This document shows positions 41,701 through 54,800 of a DNA stretch of 64,000 nucleotides, piece after piece; the first letter of the stretch is position 1; each line of letters opens with the position of its first letter. The position numbers and the translations under genes are program-made. Below the pieces are notes generated by a model, which saw nothing but the letters and a program-made list of their open reading frames with translations, was not told the DNA's origin and searched no databases. Origin of the DNA: Dromaius novaehollandiae (Eukaryota > Chordata > Aves > Casuariiformes > Dromaiidae). The stretch is from NCBI RefSeq assembly GCF_036370855.1, contig NC_088098.1, forward strand, positions 38,629,981-38,693,980. Direction: 5' to 3'.

Positions 41701-42566
41701 ATACTTAAATGACACTAGCTAGCAGGATTTTTAGTTTTTTGTTTTTTGCTGTCATCAACCTTCTATTATGAGAGAGCCAAAGAAGATGTGAGGGGTGCCT
41801 TTTGTGCTGCTCGTGATGCGCGCATGATGTAAATGGTACGCGGAAAGGAGGCATGAGACTGGAATCTGGAATTTTCTTTTAAGCCTTACCAGTATTATTT
41901 AAATATGGTATTTCTTTACTTAAAGATATATATTATTATTCCTAAACTGGGAACAGATGAATTCCTGTGCAATGAAAAGACCAAGAGTTACCTGCCCGTT
42001 GGAGAAGGTAATGCAGATGAAAGGATAAAAAGAGGTGACTAGAGGGAGAAATTACGTGGCAGGGGACACGCTGCATGTGTTGGGTGATGTGACATGGCCT
42101 GACACAGGGTGTGGGAACAAGAAAGATGTCTGGGACAAAACAGCTTCCAGCTATTTTCACAGTCCTGTAGTCCAGGCCCATCCCAGCCAACCCAGGGTAC
42201 CGGGTCACTCTGGGAGAGGGGCAGTGCTGCTTTTAAACTCTTTCACCAGCACATGTGATAGAGCAGTTAGCTAGTGCAGGCTGTAGCTTTCCCTTATCTG
42301 TGCGATTTTCAATATAGTTAGCATTTTCTTTCTATTTTTTCCACTCTGTCATATTTTCCTCTTTCATGGTTCGTCCTCCTCTCGTAGCTCCCTTTTCCTA
42401 AAATGTAACTGAATCCTGTCCATAAATATCACACAAATGTGCACAGTGCCAGACAAACGATTAGGAAACCGTCAGTGGGCACATCTCAGTGTGTAAATGC
42501 CCCTTTGTTGTTAGGGCTTTTCTGTCTGCTCAGCTATTTGGGAAAAACACCCCAGAAGCCAAAAGC

Positions 42567-42860
42567 TATATATACATACAGAATTCTCCAATCAGCAAAT
42601 CTTGTAAAGAGACTGGCATTACCCTGCCAGCATAAACCGCGGCGCGCCCAGCGCAGTACGTCAGAGCGGTGCGAGCCTTGCTGCCCTGCTCCTCTCCCTG
42701 GCACTGCCTCGCTCGCTCCGCTGCCCCTCACGCCTTGCCCAGTTGTCCCCAAACCTTGCATCTCTAATTTCCCTGCAAGCCCTGGTACAGAGCCCGAGCT
42801 AACGAGTCCCGAAGCACTGACAAGACTGGGATTTGCTCCGTGCTTTGCTCATAGCCGCAC
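42567..42860 (+). promoter_or_regulatory. CpG cluster with CCAAT box and CRE-like half site (candidate promoter)
   Basis: TATATATA at 42567 and CCAATCAG at 42588 are followed by a CpG-rich block (ACCGCGGCGCGCCCAGCGC) with TACGTCA at 42657-42663. The arrangement is promoter-like, but no transcript evidence is available. Confidence 0.28.
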
Positions 42861-44979
42861 ACTCCCCGGCTGGAGCTGCTGATCTCAGCAGCTGACAAGT
42901 GATGCAGCGGAGTTCAGCTATTTATTGCAGCCTTCAGTCCCCCATCAAGCTGAAAAAGAGGGAGTAGAGATGCCCTACAGGGTCTACATCAGTCTGCCCC
43001 TTTCTTGCCATTTTGTTGGGCATATGGAGATTCCAAAACTACTGAGCTGCAGCTCCTTTTTCCAGTTTTCAAGAGGAAAAGAGAGCTGTGTTGGGATCCT
43101 GTCAAACAGCATCTTTAAGAGAAGCAAAGGCAGTTATTTTTCCTTTCTACTAATTTTCCATGAGAACCAAATGCCTTCTAAGAGCTTGAAGAACTTTGGG
43201 GGGAAACACCACAAAATCAGATGCTTTGGTCAGGGGAGATGAATGCTGCTGCCTGAGGCAATTTCATAGGGCTTAGGCACTTCTCAGATGCTGGCCCACA
43301 AAGAAGAGGTGGGAAATAGCAAATAGGCTGGAAACAACCAGAGCCCAGGCCATAAGGTCGTCCATCTGCGAAAAGCTGTACTGAAGAGCAAACAGGTTTT
43401 CAGAAGGTCAAATTCTGCAGTACTGCCTTCAGTTGTGAAAGGATCCCTCTTTCTTTTTTTTTTTCTTTCTTTTTTTTTTTTTTAAGAGCTAATTATTTGA
43501 GCAAGGTCAGAAAGGAACAAGCTGTGTCAACCCTAGGCAGAAGTCCTGGTGACTACAAATGATCCTTATTGGAAAATGGCCTGAACATGCAGTGTTGGAA
43601 GGCTGGAGATAAGAGGAAGGGAGGTCAAAGAAACCTCTCTAAGACACACGTTTTTGTAGGAAGGTGCTCTTTTCTGGACAGTTTAGTCTGGAGCAAGACC
43701 TCCTCAGCTAATTGCAGAGGGGAGAGTCCACTGCCAGACCCCCAGTTCACAACACCCTGGAGGAACCAAAGCTAAAGCTAGAAAGCAATCAATGACTCCT
43801 ACTTTCCAATCCTCTGAGAAGAAGGGTGGACTTTATCTGGGTAAAACAGTTGCCATCCCCTTGCTACTTTGCTTCCACAAACTGGAGTCTCCAGTTTCAC
43901 TTCTCCTTTGGATTAGAAAGAAAAGACAGCCTACAGTCCCCACAGTGCAGCTACAGGGCCCGTTTCCCGGGATCTTCGTACCTTCTAGCTTCCTCTCCCT
44001 AGATGGGAAGAAATGGCAAAGAGGCCCCTTGCTTTTCAGCAAAAAGCACTGCAGTGGCTCCTCAGCCCTGCGTCCTGTCCCTTCTTCTGTCTGAAGCCGA
44101 TCAGCCCCTGGGCGCACACAAATGGGGCACTCGGCACTGCCCCACTGCTGCACCTGAGTTAGCTAGATGAAGCCCGTTGGTGATACACACAAATGCTCCA
44201 TCCCGGCCCCTGACAGCCAGCATGCTTGTGGCAGGTACGGTGGAGGTGTCTCCCAGATCATCCCAAGAGAAAGTAGGCCACCATTCATTTTTTATACTGC
44301 TTATCATAGCTGCTGCAATGCTGTTGCTGAACTTGAGAAAGCCATTGGTCACCCACACTGATCATAAAGCTAGAATGAGGTTAGGAGAAAGTAGTTCAAA
44401 CAAGTTTTCTCTTTTTCTGGCACACTCTCAGGGGTGCTGTTTTGCACAAGAATTGAATATAGAGCTCCTGCTTGCTGACAGTGGCACTGGGTAAGCAAAA
44501 TCATGACTGTGTGGGAATCCTCTGAAGCAATTCTGCATGTGCACACAGAGAGCAGGAACACTTTCCTTCTCACAGTGCTCAAGTAGCAGGTAGTAACTCC
44601 TTAAACCAATGATATTTACGTTTAGTCCTGATATTCCCCTTCCTGGTCTCCTGCTTTGGCGCGAAGAAGATCAAATTGCTCATCAGGGGGTTCTCAGTAC
44701 TTCCCGTATCGATACTGTCTTTCCCACTGGGAAGATCTCCTCTCATCTAGCCAGCAACTTGCTGGTACCTTCCTCACACTTAGTAACGGGGAAATCAGAC
44801 AGGGGATGAAGCCTCTTGATGGGTTCTTTGGTTGAGAGACGTTCTGCTGTAATAGATACCTTGGGATCAGAGAGGCGCAAATCTTAACAGAATACGCACT
44901 GTAAGAAATATTGGTGAGAAACCCAGAGTTCCCAACACACAATTTCATACTTTTCAGTAGCCAAAAAGATCTAAGGATA
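42861..44979. other. Intergenic, no gene seen; poly-T/C tract 43449-43483
   Basis: Unique DNA of average composition with one 35-bp pyrimidine tract. No coding frame with a recognisable domain. Confidence 0.5.
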
Positions 44980-45045
44980 GGGCCTTGGCCCTGCTGAAAT
45001 GGGAGATTTCCACTGATCTCAAAGATATCAGGATTTCAACCAAAG
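44980..45045. repeat. Old palindromic amniote repeat fragment
   Basis: GGCCCTGCTGAAATGGGAGA, TTTCCACTGATCTCAAAGAT and ATCAGGATTTCAACC follow the recurrent sauropsid motif GGCCC..GAAGTCAATGGGAG..CCATTGACTTCAA..GGATTTCA. It is short and diverged. Confidence 0.45.
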
Positions 45046-45645
45046 TTTTTTGGGTGCTTACTTACCTAAAACCAGCTTCTGAATTTCTGAAGACACTCAC
45101 AAAGGTACAAGCAAGACATAAGCAAATCTATGTCTGCCCCCAGATTATGACAAAGCATTACAGGAAAAGAGGCCCTCATTTAAATAATCAGAAAAGCCTA
45201 ATAAATAGGGGGATTTTCACCAAAAGCTGCACTGTGGCATGACTATAACCTAAAGTATATGCAAATACCAGAGTTTAGTAATCAACTCCAGGGTGGTCTG
45301 AGGGGAAATCTCTTTCAGATTCTCAATCTCAATAACTGTATTAAGAACAGAATTTTTAAAATGGTATTCACTACATCTGTTCACTGTCACATACTCTCTA
45401 CAAACAGCCTTTTACTAAATTACAGGCATAGTTAATCTGTTAAGCATATCAAGAAAGAAACAGTAATAGCATCATATTTTCCCCTCTAGGATACTAATTG
45501 CCTGCCATTTTTTTCTCATTATAAAGGTCATTTTATTGTTTGTCCTGATCCTCTCTGGAAAAAAAAAATTCCAAAACCAGAGGCAAGCAAAACGCCCTGG
45601 TTTGAGTTTTGTGGTGAGGTATTAACATCTTTTCTAGGAAGGAGA

Positions 45646-45675
45646 GTGTGTGTGTGTGTCTCTCTCTCTCTCTCT
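45646..45675. repeat. Compound (GT)n(TC)n microsatellite
   Basis: Seven GT units are followed by about eight TC units. Confidence 0.95.
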
Positions 45676-46185
45676 GGAGAGTGTCGCTGCTCACGTGCAA
45701 TCTGGCGCAGTTTGGCAAACTGCAAACGCTGTGCCCGCACTTATTATATGCAAATGGCATTAATTCCTGTGGACATCCCTCACAATTAAAACTGCAGCAG
45801 CTGATAAGCAGTGAAGTTGACATGAGATAACCCACAAGAGTGCTTTCAAAATACACTGTGGAAACCTGGACCTGCACCAAGAGCACAGCGATTCTGGTAG
45901 GTACGTGGAGTAGAAGGGAACAGGTCTAATGCGGTGGAAGTAATTACTCACATGGTTGATGGATCACAGTATTCATTGTTTTTATTGCTGCTGTGTTTCT
46001 TTTTATAAATAGCCTATCGGTTATGCACCTGAAAATACAGTCCTGCCAGAAGAAGCAGGGGGGAAACCAGGAGATCCTGCGTGGCTGTTTCAGCAGGGCT
46101 GGTGAAATCCGTTACCGCTGTTTTAATTTTTGTTATCATCATCCCTGTCAGGGTAAGTTTGGTTAGGAGAGCCTAGTACACAGGG

Positions 46186-46217
46186 AAAAAAAAAAAAGAA
46201 AGAGAGAGAGAGAGAAG
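46186..46217. repeat. Poly-A then (GA)n microsatellite
   Basis: A run of 12 A is followed by about nine GA units, inside a wider purine-rich stretch to about 46300. Confidence 0.93.
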
Positions 46218-46589
46218 GTGAGACGCAGTAGAAATGAGAGAAAGAAAGGGCAGGAGAGGAGCGACACGGAGGTGAAGAGAGGAGGAGGGAGAGGCTGGCA
46301 GCCAAAAGCCATCCGGTCCTGAGGACGCTCCCTACCTCCATAACGACACCCGGGCCAGCTTGTTTGCTAGGATGTCACCGAGATCAGGGATTTGGGAGCA
46401 TAATTTGTGAGTCTTGCTGTTAAGGATTCCTCTCTGTCACTTGCTCCTTAGTGCATTTTGTGCGCATCAAATGCCTCCTCCGCAAAAGCAGGTGAAGTGC
46501 TTTAATGCCACAGAAATCAAGATACTGCACCTCCAGGTTCACCTCTGCCACTTCAAAAGGAAACCAGAAAATTCCTAGGCAACATTTTA

Positions 46590-46960
46590 ATTTGTCATCT
46601 ACGTTTTAAAACACTATTTAAACAAGCAATCATGTTTCAAAAGGGAGGACAAAATCACGGGGTTTAAAAAAACGCATGACTGTTTCTTCTGAACATACTG
46701 TATAAATTACAGTTTCATCAGCTGTAACTACACAAGAGTCTAAGACATAATTTCACCTCTTTAAACAATTTTTCATAAAACATGGTAGTTATAGCCAATT
46801 AATAAGTTATTCAATAAATATTTTAATTGATGCCTAATTAACCTGCTGCGGAATGAAAGTACATTTATAGCTGCTGCTAAGGGGATATTTCTAAATAGTA
46901 AAATAATGATATTTTACAGAAATAGGGTGCATAATAGTAGTGCAATTATGCTTCTAGCTG
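46590..46960. promoter_or_regulatory. Candidate conserved non-coding element
   Basis: It has a dense series of TAAT/ATTA cores (CCAATTAATAAGTTATTC, TTTTAATTGATGCCTAATTA) in unique sequence. Among the AT-rich blocks it looks the most enhancer-like. Confidence 0.28.
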
Positions 46961-49369
46961 CAATGCGCATAATTTGTAATCTCGTAGGTTAATTCTGCCT
47001 GGGCTGCACTCCAGTATTCAGCAGTAGCAATTAGCAGCAGTATCTCCCTGAGATGGTGGTTCACTCTTGCCTTTATGCATGCTCCTTTAGTCAAGGACGG
47101 ATAAAACAGGGTGTAGATGTGCTTGAAAGGACGAGCCCTAGTACCTGTCACAGGACACAGAGGGTGCAACCAAGTCAGAGCAACTTAAAAACCCAGTCGT
47201 GGCACCTACGTAAGGGCTGTAAGGAAATTGCAGGCACAGAAATCCAAAAATGCAATAGCAGACCACAGCTGCTGCCTAGCACTGGCAGTGCCAGCGTCCT
47301 GCTAGCACTTTGCTTTTTTTGCTTTATAAAGGAAAGGCTCAGGACCAGCTCCTCTGCCAGGAGTCACCTGGCAGCAGACTGGCTCCAGGGTCTCCCAAAG
47401 TGCTTGGGTTCAACGCCCTCCTCAACCTCCTGAGGGTCACACCCTCCTCCCCGATTTCCCCTGGGATGGCAGATTGCAGCCCCCGCACCCCAGAATCAGG
47501 GGTACCGTCACCCCGCAGCGTGTTTTTCGTCTCCCTCCCCTGCTTTGGCAGGAAGGCGAGAGCTGGAGCACGTGTGTGCGTCCTGTGCCATGACTTCAGG
47601 GGGAGCTGGGGCAGCTGAGGCCAGAACGGGGCTCGCAGGTTTTGCCCCTTCCTCACCGCCTGCCTTGTTTGCTTTTGAGGCCCTCGTGATGCACTAAGAC
47701 CAAAAGTCATCGAGCAGATGCTGCGCCCATTGCAGGCAAGGGCATCTTTATCCAGGAGCAGGATCTGACCCTCTGCAACTCACTGCACTGTGTACCGCCT
47801 CCACTGCTGGGACTTGCGCAAGCAGCCCTCCCTCGTCTCTTGCTGCGCGCTGCCGGGCATTTTCTGAATCATCGTACGCCTTGGCAAGGCTCAAAATGAA
47901 GGAGAGAGAAAAGGGTTTTTCTTTGCTGGGTTGGGGAAGCCTGCTGAATAAAGGAGAAAGGGGACAGAAAGCGACAGTACAGAGGACTGGAGGGAAGCTA
48001 TTCCTCCTCCGAGATGCTCACAGATCTGTGGTTCAGATGTATTCAGCACTGAGACATTGCGCAAAATTATCAGTCCCTAATATCAAGAAATATTTACCCT
48101 ACACAGTTACCTTTCAAACACTGATTAAAGTGCACAACTTGAAGAGAGAGAGAAGGGGGAAGCTGTTCTCTTCGAGGAGCCAGAGGCTGAGAGAAGGCAC
48201 ATGTCCCATCGAGAGGAGCCAGTCTTCAGGCGAAAAAAGGCTCTAAGGAAACTTGGCAATCATTCTCCAGCATCAATATTTATTAGGTAGGAGCATGTCT
48301 TGCCCTAACTCGTATTATCTGGAGATGGCCAATTAAATACTGTAATAAAGACAATTCCCATTTGTTCCATATAACAAGACTGCCCATCTGTGTTGTGGAC
48401 TCAGTAATAACCCCACCAAAGCTGCATGCCTGAGCAATGAAGATAATTTCACAATGATTGTCCTGGGGAAAATCATGTGGGATTCTGATTTTCAAAGGCA
48501 AGATTTTTCAAGTATTTTATCACACTTCAGGTAAACATAAACTGTGGGACAAAGCAGATGTACAGCTGTATGCAATCACTGCCTAGTATTTTTTTTTGTG
48601 TTTGCTCTTGTGATATTCATATACATCGCTGGACTTTAAAAGCCGGTTCCTGCCACATTAAAATAATGCTGTCTCAGTAGTCACCTGTAATGTGATTGTC
48701 TGCAGTTCCCCACTCCCCCAAGCTACTGCCAGCTATGAAATACCAAGTGCACTGTCCATGAACCGTAAAACCCAGAGTTATGGCCTTTTGTGACTGTGTG
48801 GCCGTGAAAGTGGATATTACAAACCCTGACATCTATTGCATTCTGTAGCAGGGAAAGAAATAGAAAAAAAAGAAGAAAAAAAAAAAAAGAAACCTTATTG
48901 GCTCCATTAATGTTGAGATTAGTGTTTGAAACAGGAAATGATAAAATCTGATTGAACTTGTTGGTTTGCATCCAATGGATCCTATACCGCTTCTACACTT
49001 GAAGCTGCACTCCAGTAAGTGGTCAGGTAACAGAGGAGGCTGGATGGGTCCATCCAAAACAGGATGAAGGCAAATTGCACAGGGTGACACAGAGCAGTGA
49101 GGCAGTGCTAATATCAGTGCCTCGTAGACTTGGTATCATCCAGCACTGCATCTGTTTAGAGGGATGGTGCTACCTCTGCCGTGACGGGGGCCCTCTATAA
49201 CACGGGATGACTGGCCTCAGCCCACTCAAGTAGACCTGCAGAGCCTTACAATATTATTTTCTTTGACGTGGCCACCACATCTGGCTATGCCTGTGAACTG
49301 AGGCCGGATATTACTCCGCTGGATACAGGGTGATTTGTAGCTCCAGGAAAGCCCTGCTCCTTGATGAAG
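46961..49369. other. Intergenic, no gene seen; GC-rich patch 47380-47660; purine tract 48849-48893
   Basis: Overlapping frames on both strands in the GC-rich patch have no recognisable domain. A purine tract precedes an unremarkable unique stretch. Confidence 0.45.
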
Positions 49370-49880
49370 CAGCTGGAGCAGAGGGGGGTCTCCAAGCCCC
49401 TTCCCGCAGGGGACAGCGGTGCGGGGGCTATTGGGCTGCCTCTGGGTGCTCGCTCCCACGAGCTGCTGACCCTGCCAGGCTCCATGGCCCCGCTGCTGCT
49501 TGGGTCTACATTAGGGACGTTTTTTCCCCCTCTGTTCCTTTTGCAGAATAAACACAGCCCAGCTGTAACCATATAAACCCTTTAAAGGCACCAAACAATG
49601 ATGAAAAAACAGGACTTTCTTTCCAAGTGCATGAACATCTAGGTAACGTTGAACATGTCCGGGGTCAGACTGTCCTCAGATGGCCATGAGCAACTCTACC
49701 GAGCCCGCAGGGTGGCAGGCACCATGAGGCAACACACTCGCCGGCCGGCTCGGATGCCGGGAAGGTGGTTCCTCACCCCAGCAGAGTGCTGCTCGCGGTG
49801 CCCCCGCCAGCACGCGCACAGCCCCAGCTCACCTGCCTCGCACCAGCACAGTGGGAAGCCAACGGCGCGCCCACCTTGGG
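49370..49880. other. GC-rich, CpG-containing patch
   Basis: CpG rises in two parts, about 49390-49500 and 49690-49880 (CTCGCCGGCCGGCTCGG, CCAACGGCGCGCCC). No gene is attached. It is a possible non-coding RNA promoter. Confidence 0.35.
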
Positions 49881-49899
49881 CAGCTCTGCAGGAGCAATC

Positions 49900-49995
49900 T
49901 GGAGGTAAAGACAACTGGCCTGAAATAATAGCCCGAAGTCACATCGCTGAAGAAGCTCCACTGACTGCAATGCATTTGATGCAAGGCTGAATTTG
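49900..49995. repeat. Old amniote repeat fragment
   Basis: AAGCTCCACTGACTGCAATG followed by GATGCAAGGCTGAATTTGACCC resembles a recurring sauropsid motif (CTCCATTGACTTCAATGG..CAGGGCTGAATTTGGCCC). It is short; the family is not named here. Confidence 0.4.
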
Positions 49996-49999
49996 ACCC

Positions 50000-51669
50000 G
50001 TTGTTGGCCACGCATGAAACACAAACAGGCTTTTCTTGAATCTACACGCTTTCTTACCCCACTGTCTTACAAATATGTTTACTGTGGGCAATGGAAAGGA
50101 GACAAGTCTCCATTTATAACTGCATTTCCTCATATCCCATTTGCTGTAACAACCTAAGGTATTCACGGGCTGGAGGACGTACAGTGCATGCTCACATCTT
50201 TGTTCTCGCAAGGCACCAGAGCCATACCACAGCTGGTGGGGCTCGTGCTAAGTTGTGCCAGTAATTGTGCCTCCCAAGACAAGCATCTCCCACTGTCCAC
50301 CAGCAACTGAAAGGACCAAGTACAACAGTTACTTGTCCTTTAGTTATCTGTTAAAAAGTATTTTAAACAAAAAGCTGCTCTCCTATATTTAAAGGGGGTG
50401 GAGAGCCAGGATATGTGTTCACAGAGGAGTTATACATACATGTGGTCAACACAGAGAAATTGAAAGATGAAGAAAGCATAAATGCATTCAGGGCTGAAGG
50501 AAAAAGAAAAGATAATTGCCGGACAAGAGGAAGTCTGAATACAGGGATGAAAAAATTTCAGTTGGTAGAAAGACATGGAGATCTTCCAGAGAAAAGAAAT
50601 ATCAAATTTAATCATCTGTCCTTGCAGACAACAAAAGGGTGCCTACCTTGCATGCAGCTTTCTAGCTCCGGACTTATTAGTTTATTTCATAATTGCATTC
50701 TTTAACCTACCGACAGAATATCAAATCTGAAATTTCAAGCAAATTACCCAATTCTTTCCGAGAAGCAGCAAGCAATACTTTAACCTTGTCTTTGTCAATT
50801 TTCTGCTGTATTGCTAATTAGATTCATAGCTCACATTAATATTGTGGTACCAACTGCTCAGCAGCCACATCAATATTTTGCAAACTTTCTAGCTGAAAAC
50901 TATTCATAATTCAGTGTTACATATTGATTTTTAAGAACAACGATATTGGAGCTGCTGAGAAAATGAATGGGTTTCCTTTGGGGTCATGTCCTTAATCACT
51001 GCATGTAACTGATATCAGGCTTCTGTAGTTCCTTCCACCAACTGAAAGGTACGTAATGTAACTCAGTATTGCCTAATTACTGTTGCAGCCCAGGGAGCCA
51101 GATAGATAGCCCTTACATCTCCTTTAATTGGCCACTTTCATAGTTCATATGGATGCATGTTCTCTAAAGGCCCAGCTCGCACATGCTGCACTGTGGAAAG
51201 ACAGCACGGGAGTGAGGAAAGTTTCTAGAGGCATCACGTCTTGTCACTGGATCACAAATCTTGCTTGCTATACCCCCTTATTCCACACTGGGCACGGCCA
51301 AGAGATATAAAGGCACACGTGTGGACTAGGTTGGTTTCCCCTTGTTTCCTGGTGCACTCCATTCCTTTCAGCCACCTATGGCTGCCTTATATGAAGAAAT
51401 AAGGGGAGGAGAGAGGTTCCGTGTTGCTCTCAGACACTATATACATCATGCAAAGGGAAGCCAGTTGGATTTGGACCTGCCGCATAGTCACATTTCAGAC
51501 TTTCTGTCCAATGAAGATGGCTTTCAATTTAATAAAAAGGCTAAAAAAAAACAAAAGCAAAAGTATTAACAAACAAAAAATGCCACAATTCTGGTTATAA
51601 GGAACTTTCATTTCTGGGTTCCTGGAAACAGCTCCATGAACCACAGTTAAGGAGCAATAGAGAACATTT
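50000..51669. other. Intergenic, no gene seen
   Basis: Unique AT-rich DNA without recognisable repeats, RNA genes or coding frames. Confidence 0.5.
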
Positions 51670-51855
51670 CTAAGACATGGAGCCTCCTTTAGGTTCCTTA
51701 AATCATATTTATGCGCCCAAATTTGATTTTCAGATATGGTGAGGACAGCCTAGTACTACTAAATTGAATATTAGTGGCAGGTAACCAGCAGCCTTGAAGA
51801 CCACACACTTATTTAGGTTCCTAACCTGGTTTTTCAAATATGTCATTTTCCTCAG
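51670..51855. repeat. Old palindromic (MITE-like) amniote repeat
   Basis: CTTTAGGTTCCTTAAATCAT, GCGCCCAAATTTGATTTTCA, GATATGGTGAGGACAGCCTA and, at the other end, CTTGAAGACCACACACTTAT then TTAGGTTCCTAACC follow the sauropsid element with TTAGGCACCTAAAT, GATTTTCAGAGGTGCTGAGC and GGCCACTTATTTAGGTGCC. The two ends repeat the TTTAGGTTCCT core. No transposase is present. Confidence 0.5.
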
Positions 51856-54800
51856 GCAATCTAAAAGTACTCCACTGAACCTTACCTTAATAAATTGCAA
51901 TTGCACGCAGTGATTGAAAACTGGTAGTCTTGATGCAGTTCTTCTCGGAGAATTACTGCTTCTCCAAAACCATTAGAAATTACTTCCTCAGCAGAAGATT
52001 AACAGGAAAAGCAGACCGAATGCTGTATTTCTGCCCTGAAAGGTTTTTCAGAGGTCAGACCAACTAGGGAAAGCTAAATCCTTCTACTTCTTGCTGTATT
52101 TATCTTTGTGTGGCGAGATGGGGAGATGTCATTTCCTGGCCCTCTTAGTGCTTGTTTTTTTAAATATTTGTATTACAATAGTTCTAAAGACCTGAACTAT
52201 GGCAGGAGTACTGCGCTAGAGGCAGTAGGTGTTACAGATAAGTCACCTGCCCACAAGATTAAAATTTTAGATTAAGATGAGAAATAACAGATGGGAAAAC
52301 ACAAACAACATAAAGAAAGAAGGGAGTGAGGCTGTCATGATTTTCACAGACTAGCTGTATACACAGTTTTAGGTATGTTTTTAAGTGTCTAAACAAATAT
52401 TTCATAGCACATTTCCTCAATTCAACAAGGGTGAAAAATCTAATTTAACTGTGTAAATACTCAGATACTCTGTCTAGAGGAGTAAGCAATTTCTGATGCA
52501 AGAATTCATATATTATTTTTGAATAATGAGTGATTTTTCATGTTCTGCAAATCTGATCCTCTTCATATTACTCTCTGGATAAGATGTGTGATTAAGCTTA
52601 ATGTCAAAACTTAAATGTATTCTCAAAGCTTCTGGTTAGATAGCTGATTACACAGTGATTTACTATGCTTATGAAGGCATGACTACTACTGTTCTGCTGG
52701 TTGCTTTGAATGCTCTGGCCATGGAGAAAATGCATATTTCTGCATTGCTAAAATGTTTTATAATCCATACTTCCAGGGAGTAGCAAACAAGTAAAATCAA
52801 AAAGAATAGATATGGTAGACTTATGCTAATAAAGAACAATACAGTTTTAATTTCTTGAATTTTGCTTTGCCATTTTTACAAACTGGTCAAAATGAAACTG
52901 CCCGAGATCCCAGTGCTGGTCTTCTCTACCTTAGTGACAAGACCTCTGCAATTTGGACAAATAAGCCATCTCCTTTTGGGAAGCTCTGTGTTGTGCCCTG
53001 TAAAGTCAGTTATTCTGACACCCACACAGAAACCATGAGCTGATTTTACCAAACCGCGTCGCTGATCTTGAAAACTGTGCATGTACGGAAGAGATGAACA
53101 AATACGTAACGTTTAGCAAAATCGGTGACTCCGGAAAATCGAAAGGTTAGAAGGGTAGAGCTGACAGACTTGTATATTAGCAATAGACATTTAGGTTCCA
53201 AAGCATTCGTTTTGGTGAAGAGTTTATAACAGGTTTCAAAAATAGCAGAAGACATGAAACATAGAAGGCAATGTATGACAGACAGCACATATATTAGGAA
53301 GTGAGTGAAAAACTTCGTAATCAATGGAAAAGCTCCGTTTGGATGATGGATTATGTCCTTATTTCTCCTCTAATCATGACAGTCCTCAACATATCTGGTG
53401 CAGCTATCTAAGAATAGGAAGATAGAGCAGGTACATTTCCATCTTACAGCTTAATGTAATTTATTTAAACTAGGAAGACTTCTAGGTTTGAAAACAAGCA
53501 AAATGAAAGGGGTCCTGGACATTTTCAGCAGGGAAGGTGCAATTTCAACCCTATTGAACACGGCATACGTTTAAGTGGTCCATATGTTCTTTCAGCGCAG
53601 CTTTCTGAACAACCAACAGCTTCTGCAAAAGCAAGCAGCCATTTCTGCATCCAGCTGCTGCTCCTGATACAGTCAGAGGCACAGAGACCCCTCTCACAGG
53701 AGTGCAGCGTAAACCCTGTGCACCTGAAAAGACTTAAGCTGAAAGTGCTGGATACAGAGACATGCTTTGAATTCTACAGGTTTTGAACGTCCTACACATT
53801 TGAAAAATGAAATGTGCCTTTAATATCAAATGAAAGTAAAGTTAGTTGATGCTTTTCTTTTCTAATACCAGAAATGAAGTTCATGGTGCTTCTGGGGTCT
53901 ATGATAATACACACTACTAAGGTGAATACCCTCAGCCTCTTCATATGTTTGAATTATTCATGCGAATGTACCTTCTACATCTGTGGATATGGAACATGAC
54001 AAATTTTCAAAAGAAAAGTCTGCTTTGTAATACAAACACGGTTTATGGCAGAGACGATTCATAAGCAGTCGGGCGGCAGGCTGGCAAAGGTTGCAAACTC
54101 TGTTCCAGAGACCAGGACAGGAATAGTAGAGACATTGTGCGTGTTGGGCTAGAAGACCATCAGCAGAGTTGTGAAAAGAGGACAACGTTTAGCAGAGTTG
54201 ACCTAGACTGTGACTGGCTCAACACTCAAGGTAATTCATTTAATAGATAAGCTGTAAAATATGAAGGATTAGCTGCAGGTGTAGATCTGTTCTAGTAAAG
54301 CTTCTATTTAGCTTTTCAAGTAGGTCATATCTGAGATCAAGAATGTGCTGTAAAAACATGGATGCTGTGAAGGAAGTTGTAAATAGAGATCGTTGGCATC
54401 TCCATCCTGTGGTCTGCTTTACATTCCCGCTCTCCAGTTCTCAACCACTCATCCACAAGCTAGGAAAAGCCACAGCTGTCCAGATGTTGGGCTGTAGGAA
54501 TTCTCACTTCAAATCCCCACTGAGCTGAGGGTCTCTGGCCTCGCACGTGTTTGGCCACTAGCCTGTTATGCAGTGCATTAGCACTGCAATCATGCCTGAT
54601 TAGATATGGTTAGGGTCAGGCCTAACATTTTGGGCTTCTCCAGGAGCTCAGACCCTGGGCTGCAGCACTGGTAAAGCAGGAGATACATCCTTCCATTCCA
54701 AAAAAAGGCCACTCATCTTTATTTGCAACAATCCTCCCTCCTAAAATGGGATGATACCATTTGATTTAGATTTGTTGCCTCCATAAAGCAATATGCCTGA

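Noticed and set aside
54569..54588. Perfect 8-bp hairpin with ATTA loop as a possible small RNA
   Set aside because: It is far too short for a microRNA precursor, and the flanks do not extend the stem.
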